Below, one piece after another: positions 41,319 through 50,405 of a stretch of DNA of 64,000 nt. The notes below the pieces were generated by a model. The model was not told the origin of the DNA, did no database searches, and saw nothing but the letters and a program-made list of their open reading frames with translations. Made by a program: the position numbers and the translations under genes. Numbering within the stretch: position 1 is the stretch's first letter; the number at the start of each line of letters is the position of its first letter. The stretch comes from Actinomadura_E scrupuli (GTDB lineage Bacteria > Actinomycetota > Actinomycetes > Streptosporangiales > Streptosporangiaceae): contig NZ_JBPCCU010000001.1 of the NCBI RefSeq assembly GCF_050971785.1, forward strand, positions 310,001 through 374,000, given 5' to 3'.

Positions 41319-42683
41319 GTGAACGAAACCCTGCAGAGCGCGGCCATCGTCCTGGCTCTGATCATCATCGAGGGGCTGTTCGTCGGGGCCGAGATCTCGC
41401 TGGTCTCCCTCCGGGACAGCCAGGTGCGCGCGCTGGCCGAGCGGGGCCACCGCGGGGCCGCGGTGGCCCGGCTGGTCCGCGATCCCAACCGTTTCCTGGC
41501 CGTGGTGCAGATCGGTGTCACGCTGACCGCGCTGCTCTCGTCCGCCTACGGGGCCATCACTCTGTCGGACACGGCCAAGAACGCCCTGGTCAGGCACACC
41601 GGCATGGGCGAGGGGCCGGCCGGGTTCCTCGGCGTGCTCGGCGTCACCTTGATCATTTCGTACGTCACGCTGGTGGTCGGGGAACTCGCGCCCAAGCGGA
41701 TCGGCCTGCAGCGCGCCCAGGGCACGGCCCTGCTGGTCGCCCCGTTCCTGGACCGGATGGCCGCCATCTCCCGGCCGCTGATCTGGCTGCTGTCGAAGTC
41801 GACCAACGTGGTCGTACGGATGCTGGGCGGGGACCCGGACACCAGCCGGGAGGAGATCACCGCCGAGGAGGTACGGGCGCTGGTCGCGGGCAACACCGAG
41901 ATCACCGCGGACGAGCGGCAGCTCATCGAGGAGGTCTTCGCCGCCGGGGAGCGCCAGTTGCGCGAGGTGCTGGTGCCCCGGACGGAGGTCGAGTTCCTCG
42001 ACGCGGCCACGCCGCTGTCCAAGGCCGCCCGGATCGCCGTGGGCAGCCCGCACTCGCGGTTCCCGGTCTATCGCGACTCCCACGACGAGGTGATCGGGTT
42101 CGTGCACGTGCGCGACCTGCTCGACCCCGAGTTCTCCGGCCGCTCCACCCCGATCTCCGAGGTCGTCCGGCCGGTGAAGTACCTGCCGACCGGCAAGCGG
42201 GTGCTGGCCGTCCTGTCGGAGATGCGCCGCGAGGGCCATCACCTGGCCATCGTCGTCGACGAGTACGGCGGGACCGCGGGCATCGTGACGCTGGAGGACC
42301 TCGTCGAGGAACTGATCGGCGACATCCGGGACGAATATGATGTCGAAGGAGCGCAGGCCCGCCGGTTGCAGGGGGGAGCGGTCGAGGTCGACGGCCTGCT
42401 CAACCTCGACGCCTTCGCCGCCGCGACCGGCCTCGAGCTGCCCCAGGGACCGTACGAGACCGTCGCGGGGCACGTGGTGGCGGTGCTCGGGCACCTGCCC
42501 CAGGTGGGGGAGGTCGTGGAGGCGTTGGGCCACCGGCTCGTGATCAGCGAGATGGACGGCCGGAGGGTCGCGCGGATCCGGGTCGTCCCCCCGCGCGTCG
42601 GCGCCACATCCGCCGACGGAACCGCCAACCAGAGCTCTTCTGATGACGTCTCACCTGGTGAGGTCGGACCAGATGACTCCTGA
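41319..42683 (+). CDS. CNNM/CBS-domain (HlyC/CorC family) membrane protein
   Basis: A 454-residue protein. The N-terminal CNNM domain has about four membrane helices (AAIVLALIIIEGLFVGAEIS, FLGVLGVTLIISYVTLVVGE) and GELAPKRIGLQRAQ. Two CBS domains follow (RQLREVLVPRTEVEFLDAAT, HHLAIVVDEYGGTAGIVTLE), then a CorC/HlyC C-terminal domain (VEVDGLLNLDAFAAATGLEL). Such proteins are implicated in Mg2+ or Co2+ efflux or sensing; the hemolysin name is historical. Start is the GTG at 41319. The 250 bp upstream to galE hold no gene. trpS starts 12 bp downstream, so the two may be co-transcribed. Confidence 0.93.
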   Translation: MNETLQSAAIVLALIIIEGLFVGAEISLVSLRDSQVRALAERGHRGAAVARLVRDPNRFLAVVQIGVTLTALLSSAYGAITLSDTAKNALVRHTGMGEGPAGFLGVLGVTLIISYVTLVVGELAPKRIGLQRAQGTALLVAPFLDRMAAISRPLIWLLSKSTNVVVRMLGGDPDTSREEITAEEVRALVAGNTEITADERQLIEEVFAAGERQLREVLVPRTEVEFLDAATPLSKAARIAVGSPHSRFPVYRDSHDEVIGFVHVRDLLDPEFSGRSTPISEVVRPVKYLPTGKRVLAVLSEMRREGHHLAIVVDEYGGTAGIVTLEDLVEELIGDIRDEYDVEGAQARRLQGGAVEVDGLLNLDAFAAATGLELPQGPYETVAGHVVAVLGHLPQVGEVVEALGHRLVISEMDGRRVARIRVVPPRVGATSADGTANQSSSDDVSPGEVGPDDS

Positions 42684-42695
42684 CAGAATCGGATC

Positions 42696-43742
42696 GTGAG
42701 TATGTCCGTAGCAGCGCCGCCCCGGGTACTGTCCGGGATCCAGCCCACCGCCGACTCCTTCCACCTCGGCAACTACCTGGGCGCACTGCGCCAGTGGGTG
42801 GCCCTGCAGGATGACCACCAGGCGTTCTACTGCATCGTGGACCTGCACGCGATCACGGTCGACTACCAGCCGGCCGACCTGCGGCGTCGCACGAAGGCGG
42901 CCGCCGCGCAGCTCCTGGCGATGGGCGTGGACCCCGAGCGCAGCGCGCTGTTCGTGCAGAGCCACGTCCGTGAGCACAGCGAGCTCGCCTGGATCCTCGG
43001 CACCCTGACCGGCTTCGGCGAGGCGGGCCGGATGACCCAGTTCAAGGACAAGTCGTCCAAGCAGGGCGCGTCGGCGGCCAGCGTCGGCCTGTTCACCTAC
43101 CCGATCCTGCAGGCGGCCGACATCCTGCTCTACACGCCGACGCCCGGGCAGGGCTCGCAGGGCTTCCGGGTGCCGGTGGGCGAGGACCAGCGCCAGCACC
43201 TGGAGCTCACCAGGACCCTGGCACAGCGGTTCAACCACCGGTACGGAGAGACGTTCGTCGCCCCGGAGCCGTACATCCCGCAGGGCGCGGCGAAGATCAC
43301 CGACCTGCAGGAGCCGACGAGCAAGATGAGCAAGTCCGGGTCCTCCCCGCAGGGCATCGTGGACGTGCGCGACGAGCCCGGCCCGATGCGCAAGAAGATC
43401 ATGCGGGCCATCACCGACACCGGCTCGGAGGTCGTCGCCGACGAGGAGCACAAGCCGGGCGTCACCAACCTGCTGCGGATCATGTCGGCGCTGGACGGCA
43501 CCTCCATCCAGGACCTGGAGCGGCGCTACGCCGGCCTGGGTTACGGGCAGTTCAAGAAGGATCTCGCCCAGTTGGTGCTCGACACCTTCACCCCGATCAG
43601 GGAGCGCACCGAGAAGCTGCTCGCCGACGAGGGCCAGCTCGAGCAGGTCCTCGCCCAGGGCGCGGCACGGGCCGGAGCCGTGGCCGCCCAGACCATGGAG
43701 GTCGTCCGTGATCGGGTGGGCTTCCTGGGACGTGGTGTCTAG
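42696..43742 (+). CDS. trpS: Tryptophan-tRNA ligase
   Basis: A 348-residue class I synthetase. The HIGH-like motif is SFHLGNYLGAL (about residues 22-32), and the KMSKS loop is intact as TSKMSKSGSS near residue 210. LHAITVDYQP and PILQAADILLY form the Trp pocket. It charges tRNA-Trp in the cytoplasm. Start may be GTG 42696 or ATG 42702; there is no ribosome site, and CAGAAT at 42684-42689 could be a -10 box for a leaderless transcript. Actinomycetes often carry a second TrpS; no resistance signature can be read here. The 3' end overlaps the next gene. Confidence 0.96.
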   Translation: MSMSVAAPPRVLSGIQPTADSFHLGNYLGALRQWVALQDDHQAFYCIVDLHAITVDYQPADLRRRTKAAAAQLLAMGVDPERSALFVQSHVREHSELAWILGTLTGFGEAGRMTQFKDKSSKQGASAASVGLFTYPILQAADILLYTPTPGQGSQGFRVPVGEDQRQHLELTRTLAQRFNHRYGETFVAPEPYIPQGAAKITDLQEPTSKMSKSGSSPQGIVDVRDEPGPMRKKIMRAITDTGSEVVADEEHKPGVTNLLRIMSALDGTSIQDLERRYAGLGYGQFKKDLAQLVLDTFTPIRERTEKLLADEGQLEQVLAQGAARAGAVAAQTMEVVRDRVGFLGRGV

Positions 43743-44292
43743 CCTGACCGAACCAGCACGGACGATCGGGGTGGCCATCCCGATCCCGGATCCCTACGGC
43801 CTCGAGCTGCAGCGATGGCGCAAGTCCTTCGGGGACCCGCTCGCCGCCTCCATACCGACGCATATCACCCTGCTGCCGCCCACTCCCGTGGGCGGCGCGG
43901 ACCGCGCGGCGATCGAGGAGCACCTGCGGGAGGTCGCCGCCGCCGAGCAGCCGTTCCCGATCAGGTTGCGCGGCACCGCCACCTTCCGGCCGGTGTCGCC
44001 GGTCGTGTTCGTCGCGCTGGCCGAGGGCATCGGCGCCTGCGAACGGGTGGAGAGCAAGGTGCGCAGCGGTCCGCTCCACCGCGAGCTGCAGTTCCCCTAC
44101 CACCCGCACGTGACCGTCGCCCACGACCTCCGCGAGGACGTGCTCGACCAGGCCTTCAAGGAGCTGTCCGGGTACGAGGCGACGTTCGCGGTCTGGGGCT
44201 TCTCGCTGTACGAGCACGGGTCCGACGGCGTATGGCGCCCGCAACGCCATTTCGCCTTCGCCGCCGCCTCCCGCCCGGATGACGGCCGCTGA
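43732..44292 (+). CDS. 2H phosphoesterase (2'-5' RNA ligase/cyclic phosphodiesterase-like)
   Basis: A 186-residue protein with the two HxT/S motifs of the 2H superfamily: IPTHITLLPPT and FPYHPHVTVAH. Between them lies a typical strand pair (RLRGTATFRPVSPVVFVALA). Members act on 2',3'-cyclic phosphate or 2'-5' linkages in RNA. The GTG at 43732 overlaps the trpS stop by 11 nt; a second GTG directly follows. Position after a tRNA synthetase suggests an RNA-processing role, which is inference. Confidence 0.87.
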   Translation: MVSSLTEPARTIGVAIPIPDPYGLELQRWRKSFGDPLAASIPTHITLLPPTPVGGADRAAIEEHLREVAAAEQPFPIRLRGTATFRPVSPVVFVALAEGIGACERVESKVRSGPLHRELQFPYHPHVTVAHDLREDVLDQAFKELSGYEATFAVWGFSLYEHGSDGVWRPQRHFAFAAASRPDDGR

Positions 44293-44354
44293 AACGATCA
44301 CCGGAAGATGGGGCGCCGGCGTGAGGAAGCACCATCTCGGGGTAGAGGACGGAC

Positions 44355-45464
44355 ATGGTCAAGGTGATCGATTCGGTGCAACGCCGGATCGAGACGGGTC
44401 AGGGTCGGGTCACCGGGCTGCTGGGGTGGATGCGGCGGCGCTGGGCCTGGTTCGACCACCTGGCCCGGGCGTACGAGCGCTACTCCGAACAGCACGGTGA
44501 TCGGCTCGCGGCCGCCCTCACCTTCTACGCCTTCCTGGCCTTCTTCCCGCTGACCGCGCTGGCCTTCGCGCTCGTGGGCTATGCGGTGGCGGTCGACCCG
44601 CACGCCCGCGGGCTGGTCACCGACGCGATCCGGCAGATCCTGCCGGGGCTCGCCGACCAGTTGCACGTCGACCAGATCGCCCAGGCCAAGGCGGGGGCCG
44701 GCGCGATCGGCCTCATCGGCCTGCTGTGGGGCGGGCTGGGCTGGATCGGCGCGCTCCGGGAGTCGCTGCGCACCATCTGGCAGGTGGATCCCACCGGCGG
44801 CGGCAACTTCTTCATGAAGAAGGTCTGGGACCTGCTCGTCCTGGTGCTGCTCGGGCTGTCCCTGGTCGCCTCCGTCATCGTGACGAGCTTCGCCACCTCC
44901 GCCACGCAGGTGGTCCTGTCCTGGCTGGGGCTCGCCGACGTCGCGGGCGCCGGGACGATGATCCGGCTGCTGTCGATCACCACCGCGATCCTGGCGGACA
45001 TGGTGATCTTCTTCGTGATGTTCTCGCGGCTGTCGGGGACCCGCGCGTCGTGGCGGCGGCTGGTCAAGGGCACGCTGTTCGGGGCCGTCGGCTTCGAGGT
45101 GCTCAAGCTGGTCGGTACCTACCTGGTGGGCCACACCACCCACAACCCGGTCTACGCCTCGTTCGCGGTCCTCGTCGGAGTGCTGGTGTGGATCAACCTC
45201 GCCTCCCGGCTCATGCTGTTCACCGCCTCCTGGACGGCCACCCGCTCCGCCATCCTGCGGGCCGACGCCGAGAACCCCGAGCTCGCCGAGTGCACGGCCC
45301 CCCCGGTGACCACCAAACCCGAGGTGACCAAGGGCGAGGTGACCAGCGAGGTGACCAAACCGGAGAGGGGCAAGCTGGAGGTGGCCAAACCGGAGACGGC
45401 CAAGCCCGCCGAGCCCGCCACGCCGGGGTCCCCAGAGCCGGACCGGCCGATCAGGACCGCCTGA
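44355..45464 (+). CDS. YihY/BrkB-family membrane protein
   Basis: A 369-residue inner-membrane protein. It has the YihY pattern: RLAAALTFYAFLAFFPLTAL at the first helix, WGGLGWIGALRESLRTIW, four more helices, and YLVGHTTHNPVYASFAVLVG then INLASRLMLFTASWTA. The last 60 residues are a Lys/Glu/Thr/Pro repeat of VTKPE and VAKPE units encoded by degenerate DNA repeats. Function is not established, and older names as RNase BN are wrong. Start ATG 44355. Its stop abuts the convergent NTF2-like gene with no gap. Confidence 0.92.
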   Translation: MVKVIDSVQRRIETGQGRVTGLLGWMRRRWAWFDHLARAYERYSEQHGDRLAAALTFYAFLAFFPLTALAFALVGYAVAVDPHARGLVTDAIRQILPGLADQLHVDQIAQAKAGAGAIGLIGLLWGGLGWIGALRESLRTIWQVDPTGGGNFFMKKVWDLLVLVLLGLSLVASVIVTSFATSATQVVLSWLGLADVAGAGTMIRLLSITTAILADMVIFFVMFSRLSGTRASWRRLVKGTLFGAVGFEVLKLVGTYLVGHTTHNPVYASFAVLVGVLVWINLASRLMLFTASWTATRSAILRADAENPELAECTAPPVTTKPEVTKGEVTSEVTKPERGKLEVAKPETAKPAEPATPGSPEPDRPIRTA

Positions 45465-45893
45465 TCAGGACCAGAACGCGTCCACGGTGTGCTGGTCGCC
45501 GGCCATGCTGCGGATCGCGGTGATCCGGCCTTCGACGAACCGGTGGACGTCCACGCCGCGATCGTCGAGCGTCCTGCCGCGGCGTTCGGCCGTTGCGTGG
45601 ACGAGCACCACTCCGTGATGATCGTCGGCCAGGAAGCAGTACGGCTCGGAGTGGAAGGTGCCGCCGGACAGCTCGAACACCCGGACGTAGAAGTCCAGGA
45701 CCTCGTCCTTGCCGTGGTAGTCGCCGGAGATCCGGCTCCGGCCCGTGACGGTGTGCACGACGTCCTCGGCCAGGATCTCCCGGATGAAGTCCATATCGCC
45801 CTTGGTGAAGGCGGCGTAGCCGTCGCGGAGCGCGGTCACGTGGGGATGCTCCCGCCCCAGGGTCGGCAGGGCGGTCGATGGGGCGTGGGACAC
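45465..45893 (-). CDS. NTF2/SnoaL-like domain protein
   Basis: A 142-residue single-domain protein of the cone-shaped NTF2-like fold: VTALRDGYAAFTKGDMDFIR, EILAEDVVHTVTGRSRISGD, and strands HGVVLVHATAERRGRTLDDR and VDVHRFVEGRITAIRSM. The family holds ketosteroid-isomerase-like enzymes and ligand binders; nothing visible fixes an activity. It ends on the base after the YihY stop on the other strand, so the two mRNAs overlap at their 3' ends. Confidence 0.88.
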   Translation of the reverse strand: MSHAPSTALPTLGREHPHVTALRDGYAAFTKGDMDFIREILAEDVVHTVTGRSRISGDYHGKDEVLDFYVRVFELSGGTFHSEPYCFLADDHHGVVLVHATAERRGRTLDDRGVDVHRFVEGRITAIRSMAGDQHTVDAFWS

Positions 45894-45998
45894 GCTGACC
45901 TCCCGGGCCCCGGTCCGCGGCCGTACGGCGGCGTACTGACCGGTGCCTACAGGGGCGAAGTTACGCCTGCCCGTCGCCGGCCGGTAGGGAGAAAAGTC

Positions 45999-47318
45999 TC
46001 ACTTACTGGGAGATGCGTCATCTGCTGCTCTGCCCCCGGGCATGGAGTCCCCGGGCATCGAGCCGTCCGTGGCCGCCTCGCCGGAATCGCCCGTTCCCAG
46101 GAAGGCGCCCTCCGCCGGTGAGCCGGCCGGGGCGTGCCTCCGGCGCCGCCTCACCAGCACGACCAGCCCGCCCGCCACCACCAGGGCGAGGCCGGTTCCG
46201 GCGGCGACGAGCGTCCACTGGACCGACGAGCTCTTGCTCTTCAGCGGGCCGACCGGCAGGATGCCACCGCCGTCGCCGGTGCCCTCGTCCTTCTTCGCGG
46301 TGTCCACCGGGTCGACGAGCGTGCCGATCGGCTTGACCTTGCCGTCCGCCGCGAAGCCCCAGTTGAGCAGCTTGACGATGTTCGCCCAGAGGACCTCCCC
46401 GCGCATCAGCGAGACGATGACGGTGTGCCCGTTGCGGCGCGCGGCGCCCACGAACGTCTGCCCGGCGTGCACGGTATAGCCGTTCTTGCCGCCGATCATG
46501 CCCTGGTAGGCGTAGCCCTCGGTGGGCAGCAGCCGGTCGTGGGAGTAAATTGGCATAGAAGCGGTCTTCTTGGGCTTCTTGCCCGCTTTTTTGTCCTTTT
46601 CGGAAAGCTTGGGCGGCTCGGCGGGGAACTTCGCGTTGACGGTTCCGACGTACTCGCGGAAGTCGGGAAGCCTGAGTCCCTGCTTCATGATCAGGCTCAG
46701 ATCGTAGGCGGAGGTGTGCTGGGTCTTGACGGTCAGCCCCAGGTCCACGTCGAGGCCGTTGGGCGAGCCGGCCAGGGTGTCGTTGGCCTGGAGCCGCTTG
46801 GCCTCGGCGTTCATGGTGGCCAGCGTGTTCTTCAGCCCGCCGCCCGCCTGGGCCAGGGTGAGGGCCGCGTCGTTGGCCGACACCATGAGCAGGGCGCGGA
46901 AGAGGTCCTCGACCGGATACTTCAGCTTCGGGGTCATGCCGACCTTGGTGCCCTCGACGTCACAGGCCTTCTGGCTGGGCCTGATCAGGGCCTTGCGGTC
47001 CAGCTTGGGGATGAGCGCGATCGAGGTGAGGGTCTTCAGCGCGCTGGCCGGCAGGAAGGCGCCATGCGGGTTCTTCGCCGCCAGCACCTCGCCGGTGTCC
47101 GCGTCGGAGATCATGTACGACCCGGCGTCTATCTTGGGAAGCGCGGGTACCCCCGGGGCTCCGTTGACGATGACCCCGGAGCCCGCGAGCTGCGGGCCCC
47201 CGACGGGCTCCCGGGGCGGGGCGGCCTGAGCGGGACTCACGCCGGTCGTGGATGCCAGCAGGCACCCGGCGGCGAGCGGCGCGGTCAGGGAGACGGAGAT
47301 GCGGCGAACTATTCCCAT
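45999..47318 (-). CDS. D-alanyl-D-alanine carboxypeptidase (PBP5/DacC-like)
   Basis: A 439-residue exported, membrane-anchored peptidase. A signal peptide ends near SPAQA-AP (residue 33). The S11 peptidase motifs are SALK at 92-95 (serine nucleophile Ser92), SAN at 147-149 and KNG in MIGGKNGYTVHAG. Near the C-terminus a membrane anchor (WTLVAAGTGLALVVAGGLVV) is followed by RRRRRH. It trims the terminal D-Ala of peptidoglycan stem peptides. Between motifs an insertion rich in lysine (KLSEKDKKAGKKPKKTASMP) is unusual. It is divergent from the glutamate-cysteine ligase gene, over a 411-bp gap. Confidence 0.93.
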   Translation of the reverse strand: MGIVRRISVSLTAPLAAGCLLASTTGVSPAQAAPPREPVGGPQLAGSGVIVNGAPGVPALPKIDAGSYMISDADTGEVLAAKNPHGAFLPASALKTLTSIALIPKLDRKALIRPSQKACDVEGTKVGMTPKLKYPVEDLFRALLMVSANDAALTLAQAGGGLKNTLATMNAEAKRLQANDTLAGSPNGLDVDLGLTVKTQHTSAYDLSLIMKQGLRLPDFREYVGTVNAKFPAEPPKLSEKDKKAGKKPKKTASMPIYSHDRLLPTEGYAYQGMIGGKNGYTVHAGQTFVGAARRNGHTVIVSLMRGEVLWANIVKLLNWGFAADGKVKPIGTLVDPVDTAKKDEGTGDGGGILPVGPLKSKSSSVQWTLVAAGTGLALVVAGGLVVLVRRRRRHAPAGSPAEGAFLGTGDSGEAATDGSMPGDSMPGGRAADDASPSK

Positions 47319-47729
47319 GGCCCTGGCAACACTAGAGGAGGTGCCCGGACGAACGCAGCAGGCACAGGCGGTCCTCCCCTAGAAGATCGCGGGACGCGGA
47401 GACCTCGGGCCGACCTGCCCGATGATCTACAGACGGGAATTTTGAACGTCCCAAACATCTTTTGGGGACTAGTCCATTTGGGGGGTCTGGTACGTCCGCA
47501 TAGTGGCCGAATCTGATCACGGGCCACGGTCGGCCGTCCCCCGTAAGAGTCAAGTCCAGGGCTTCGGGCAAAGACTGGGGCGAGATGGCGGGTATGTATC
47601 GGCATGATGGAACCGGTCCAAGCAGGCAGGGACTGTCCGGATCCAAGGTCTGTCCGGTAAGCACGCGCGCTGGTCCAATCGCGCCACGTGCCACGCGCCG
47701 ACCTGCGAGGATTGAGAGCGGAGGTTTCC
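47319..47729. other. 411-bp divergent intergenic region with palindromic block
   Basis: It lies between the divergent carboxypeptidase and ligase genes. At 47448-47476 there is a GTCCCAAA/TTTGGGGAC imperfect hairpin followed at once by the perfect palindrome GGACTAGTCC (47467-47476) and a second TTTGGGG. No open frame here has a ribosome site or recognised domain. The block is a candidate operator shared by the two promoters. Confidence 0.5.
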
Positions 47730-48896
47730 GTGGCCATTGACTTCAATGCGTCGCGCGGGGCGACGTTGGGCGTCGAATGGGAGCTGCAGCTCATCGACGC
47801 CGAGACCATGCACCTGAGGCAGGATGCCCGCGAGGTGCTGGCCGCACTGCCCGGCCTCAGCGAGGGCAGCGAGATCAACAAGATCCGCCACGAGCTGATG
47901 GAGTCGCAGGTAGAGATCGTCACGGGCATCTGCCACACCGTCGGCGAGGCCAAGGCGGACCTCGCCCAGACCATCACCCAGATGCGGTCGGTCGTGGAGG
48001 CCCGCGGCACGGTGCTGGCCTGCACGGGGACCCATCCGATCAGCAACTGGCGCGACGCCGTGATGGCCCCCATGCAGCGCTACGCCGAGTTGATCGAGCA
48101 GATGCAGTGGCTGGCCCGGCGCATCCAGACCTTCGGTGTGCACGTCCACGTCGGCGTCCGCAATGTGGAAAAGGTCATCCCCATCGTCAACGCCCTGTCG
48201 GCGTACCTCCCGCACTTCCTCGCCCTGACCGCCTCCAGCCCGTACTGGAGCGGAGCCGACACCGGGCTGGCGTCGAGCCGGGCCGTGGTCTTCGGCTCGC
48301 TGCCCACGGCGGGCCCACCGCATCTGCTCGACGACTGGGCGGCGTTCGAGGACTACATGGACACCCTGCTGCGGGCCGGCACCATCCGCAGCATCAAAGA
48401 GGTCTGGTGGGACATCCGTCCGCATCCCGACTTCGGCACCATCGAGATCCGGATGTTCGACGGAATCCCGACCCTCCGCGAGGTCGGTATGGCGGCTGCG
48501 CTCTGTCAGAGCCTGGTCACGCTCTTCGACCAACAGCTTGACCGCGGCTACACGTTGCCAAGACCTGCCGCTTGGGTCGTACGGGACAACAAGTGGCGCG
48601 CGACCAGGTATGGTCTCGACGCAATCGTCATCACGGACGACACTGGAAACACCGCTCCGTTGCGCGACGACCTTTATGAATTGATCCGCGAGCTCGAACC
48701 TGTCGCCGACCGTCTCGGCTGTGCGGAAGAGCTCAAGGTGGCGAGCGACGTTCTCGAGCAGGGCGCCCCGTACGAACGCCAACGCGCGATCCGCGCCGAG
48801 GGCGGCGGCCTGGAGAGCATCGTCACAGCGTCGATCACGGAATTTCGCGAGGACAGATTCGTCAGCCCGCGGGAGGTGGCCCATGGCGGGACATGA
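47730..48896 (+). CDS. Glutamate-cysteine ligase-like carboxylate-amine ligase
   Basis: A 388-residue protein of the YbdK/GCS2 family. It begins VAIDFNASRGATLGVEWELQ. Conserved segments are ESQVEIVTGICHTVGEA, GTHPISNWRDA, FGVHVHVGVRNVEKVIP and DFGTIEIRMFDGIPTLREVG. The fold binds ATP and joins glutamate to an amine, classically cysteine. Actinomycetes normally make mycothiol and not glutathione, so the product here is uncertain; gamma-glutamylcysteine for ergothioneine is one option. Start is the GTG five bases after GGAGG; a start 14 codons earlier lacks a ribosome site. The M20 gene overlaps its end by 14 nt. Confidence 0.88.
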   Translation: MAIDFNASRGATLGVEWELQLIDAETMHLRQDAREVLAALPGLSEGSEINKIRHELMESQVEIVTGICHTVGEAKADLAQTITQMRSVVEARGTVLACTGTHPISNWRDAVMAPMQRYAELIEQMQWLARRIQTFGVHVHVGVRNVEKVIPIVNALSAYLPHFLALTASSPYWSGADTGLASSRAVVFGSLPTAGPPHLLDDWAAFEDYMDTLLRAGTIRSIKEVWWDIRPHPDFGTIEIRMFDGIPTLREVGMAAALCQSLVTLFDQQLDRGYTLPRPAAWVVRDNKWRATRYGLDAIVITDDTGNTAPLRDDLYELIRELEPVADRLGCAEELKVASDVLEQGAPYERQRAIRAEGGGLESIVTASITEFREDRFVSPREVAHGGT

Positions 48897-50256
48897 CCCC
48901 GCGGACGAGGAGGCGCCGAACGGCGCCCGACCGGAGGGAGCACATATGGGGCAACCGGGGCAAGGGGTGATGCCCGAGCTCGATGCTGAACCCATGCCGG
49001 CGGCACAGGTGCCGCGGGCGAACGACGGGGCGGCACTGCAGATCCAGCTCGACGCCTTTCTCAGTGAGCACGAAGACCAGCTGATCGGTTTCCGCAGGGA
49101 TCTGCACATGCACCCCGAGCTGGGCTTCCATGAGCACCGCACCACCGAGCGCATTTTCGACGAGCTCACCGCGGTCGGCCTGCAGCCGGTCGTGCTGCCC
49201 AAGGGCACCGGCCTGATCTGCGACATCGGCCCGAGCGACGGTCCCACGGTGGCACTGCGCGCCGACATCGACGCGCTGCCGCTGCAGGACGAGAAGCGGG
49301 TGCAGTACGCCTCCACGACGACCCGGGTCTGCCACGCCTGCGGGCACGACGTGCACACGACCGTACTGCTCGGCGCGGCCCTGTTCCTGGCCCACCAGGC
49401 GGCCGAGGGCCTGCTGCCCGGCCGGGTACGGCTGCTCTTCCAGCCGGCCGAGGAGGTCGCCGGGGGAGCGCTGTCGATCATGGCCGCCGGTGGCATCACC
49501 GACGTGGACCGGATCTTCGCCCTGCACTGCGACCCGCGCTTCGAGGTCGGCCAGATCGGGCTGCGGGTCGGCCCGATCACCGCGGCCTGCGACCGGGTCA
49601 GCGTGAAGGTCACCGGCACCGGCGGCCACACCGCCCGCCCGCACCTCACCGGTGACCTCGTGTACGCCCTCGCCAAGATCGTCACTGAGCTGCCGGCGGC
49701 GCTGTCCCGCCGGGTCGACCCGCGTTCGAGCCTCAGCCTGGTCTGGGGCCGGGTGGTGGCGGGCTCGGTGGCCAACGCCATTCCCGACGAGGGGCTGGCC
49801 GAGGGCACCGTGCGCTGCCTCGACGACGACGCCTGGCACAAGGCGCCGGAGATGATGAGGTCCCTGCTGGACTCCGTCGCGGGCGCGTACGACGTGAAGG
49901 CCGAGCTGGAGTACACCCGGATCGTGCCGCCCGCGGTCAACGAGGCCACCAGCGTGCAGATGGTCCGGGACGCCGCCGGTCAGATGCTGGGCGAGGACGC
50001 GGTCGTGCCCACGCCGCAGAGCCTCGGCGGCGAGGACTTCGGGTGGTACCTCGAGTCCATCCCCGGGGCGCTCGCCAGGCTGGGGGTCCGTACCCCCGGC
50101 GCCGCCGACTATGACCTGCACCGGGGCGACTTCGACGTGGACGAGCGGTCGATCGCCATCGGTGTCCGGGTGATGGCCGCCACCGCGCTGACCGCCCTCT
50201 GGGAAGGCCGGCGGCCCGCCGGCGCCGAGCCCGTCGAGGGTGCCGCGCTCGCCTGA
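48883..50256 (+). CDS. M20-family amidohydrolase
   Basis: A 457-residue metallo-amidohydrolase. It has the IAA-amino-acid-hydrolase/hippuricase-type motifs FRRDLHMHPELGFHEHRT, ALRADIDALPLQ, CHACGHDVHTTVLLG, LLFQPAEEVAGGA and GGEDFGWYLESIPGAL. It removes an acyl group from an N-acyl amino acid or similar, using two metal ions. An N-terminal extension of about 60 hydrophilic residues precedes the domain. The ATG at 48883 follows GGGAGG; a later ATG, after GGAGGGAG, would drop most of the extension. The overlap with the ligase gene suggests a linked gamma-glutamyl or amide metabolism. Confidence 0.92.
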   Translation: MAGHDPADEEAPNGARPEGAHMGQPGQGVMPELDAEPMPAAQVPRANDGAALQIQLDAFLSEHEDQLIGFRRDLHMHPELGFHEHRTTERIFDELTAVGLQPVVLPKGTGLICDIGPSDGPTVALRADIDALPLQDEKRVQYASTTTRVCHACGHDVHTTVLLGAALFLAHQAAEGLLPGRVRLLFQPAEEVAGGALSIMAAGGITDVDRIFALHCDPRFEVGQIGLRVGPITAACDRVSVKVTGTGGHTARPHLTGDLVYALAKIVTELPAALSRRVDPRSSLSLVWGRVVAGSVANAIPDEGLAEGTVRCLDDDAWHKAPEMMRSLLDSVAGAYDVKAELEYTRIVPPAVNEATSVQMVRDAAGQMLGEDAVVPTPQSLGGEDFGWYLESIPGALARLGVRTPGAADYDLHRGDFDVDERSIAIGVRVMAATALTALWEGRRPAGAEPVEGAALA

Positions 50257-50352
50257 AACACCTTCACCATCACACCCCGTCACAGTCCCGTCGCGACGAC
50301 GATCATGGCTGAAATGCCGCTGTGACCTGTGACGATGCGCTTGCGTGTCGGT

Positions 50353-50364
50353 AACGGATCCGTT
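50353..50364. promoter_or_regulatory. Perfect 12-bp palindrome upstream of the nucleoside operon
   Basis: AACGGATCCGTT is its own reverse complement. GTCG and CGAC flank it nearly symmetrically (50347-50350 and 50366-50369). It lies 42 bp before the candidate -10 box and 109 bp before the lipoprotein gene. It looks like an operator for a LacI- or GntR-type regulator; the regulator is not in the window. Confidence 0.5.
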
Positions 50365-50405
50365 GCGACACTGTACGACCGGTACGGATCGCTCACCACA
50401 ACAGG

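Noticed and set aside
47332..47694. 120-codon minus-strand frame in the divergent gap before the ligase gene
   Set aside because: No ribosome site, no domain, and it covers the likely promoters of both flanking genes.
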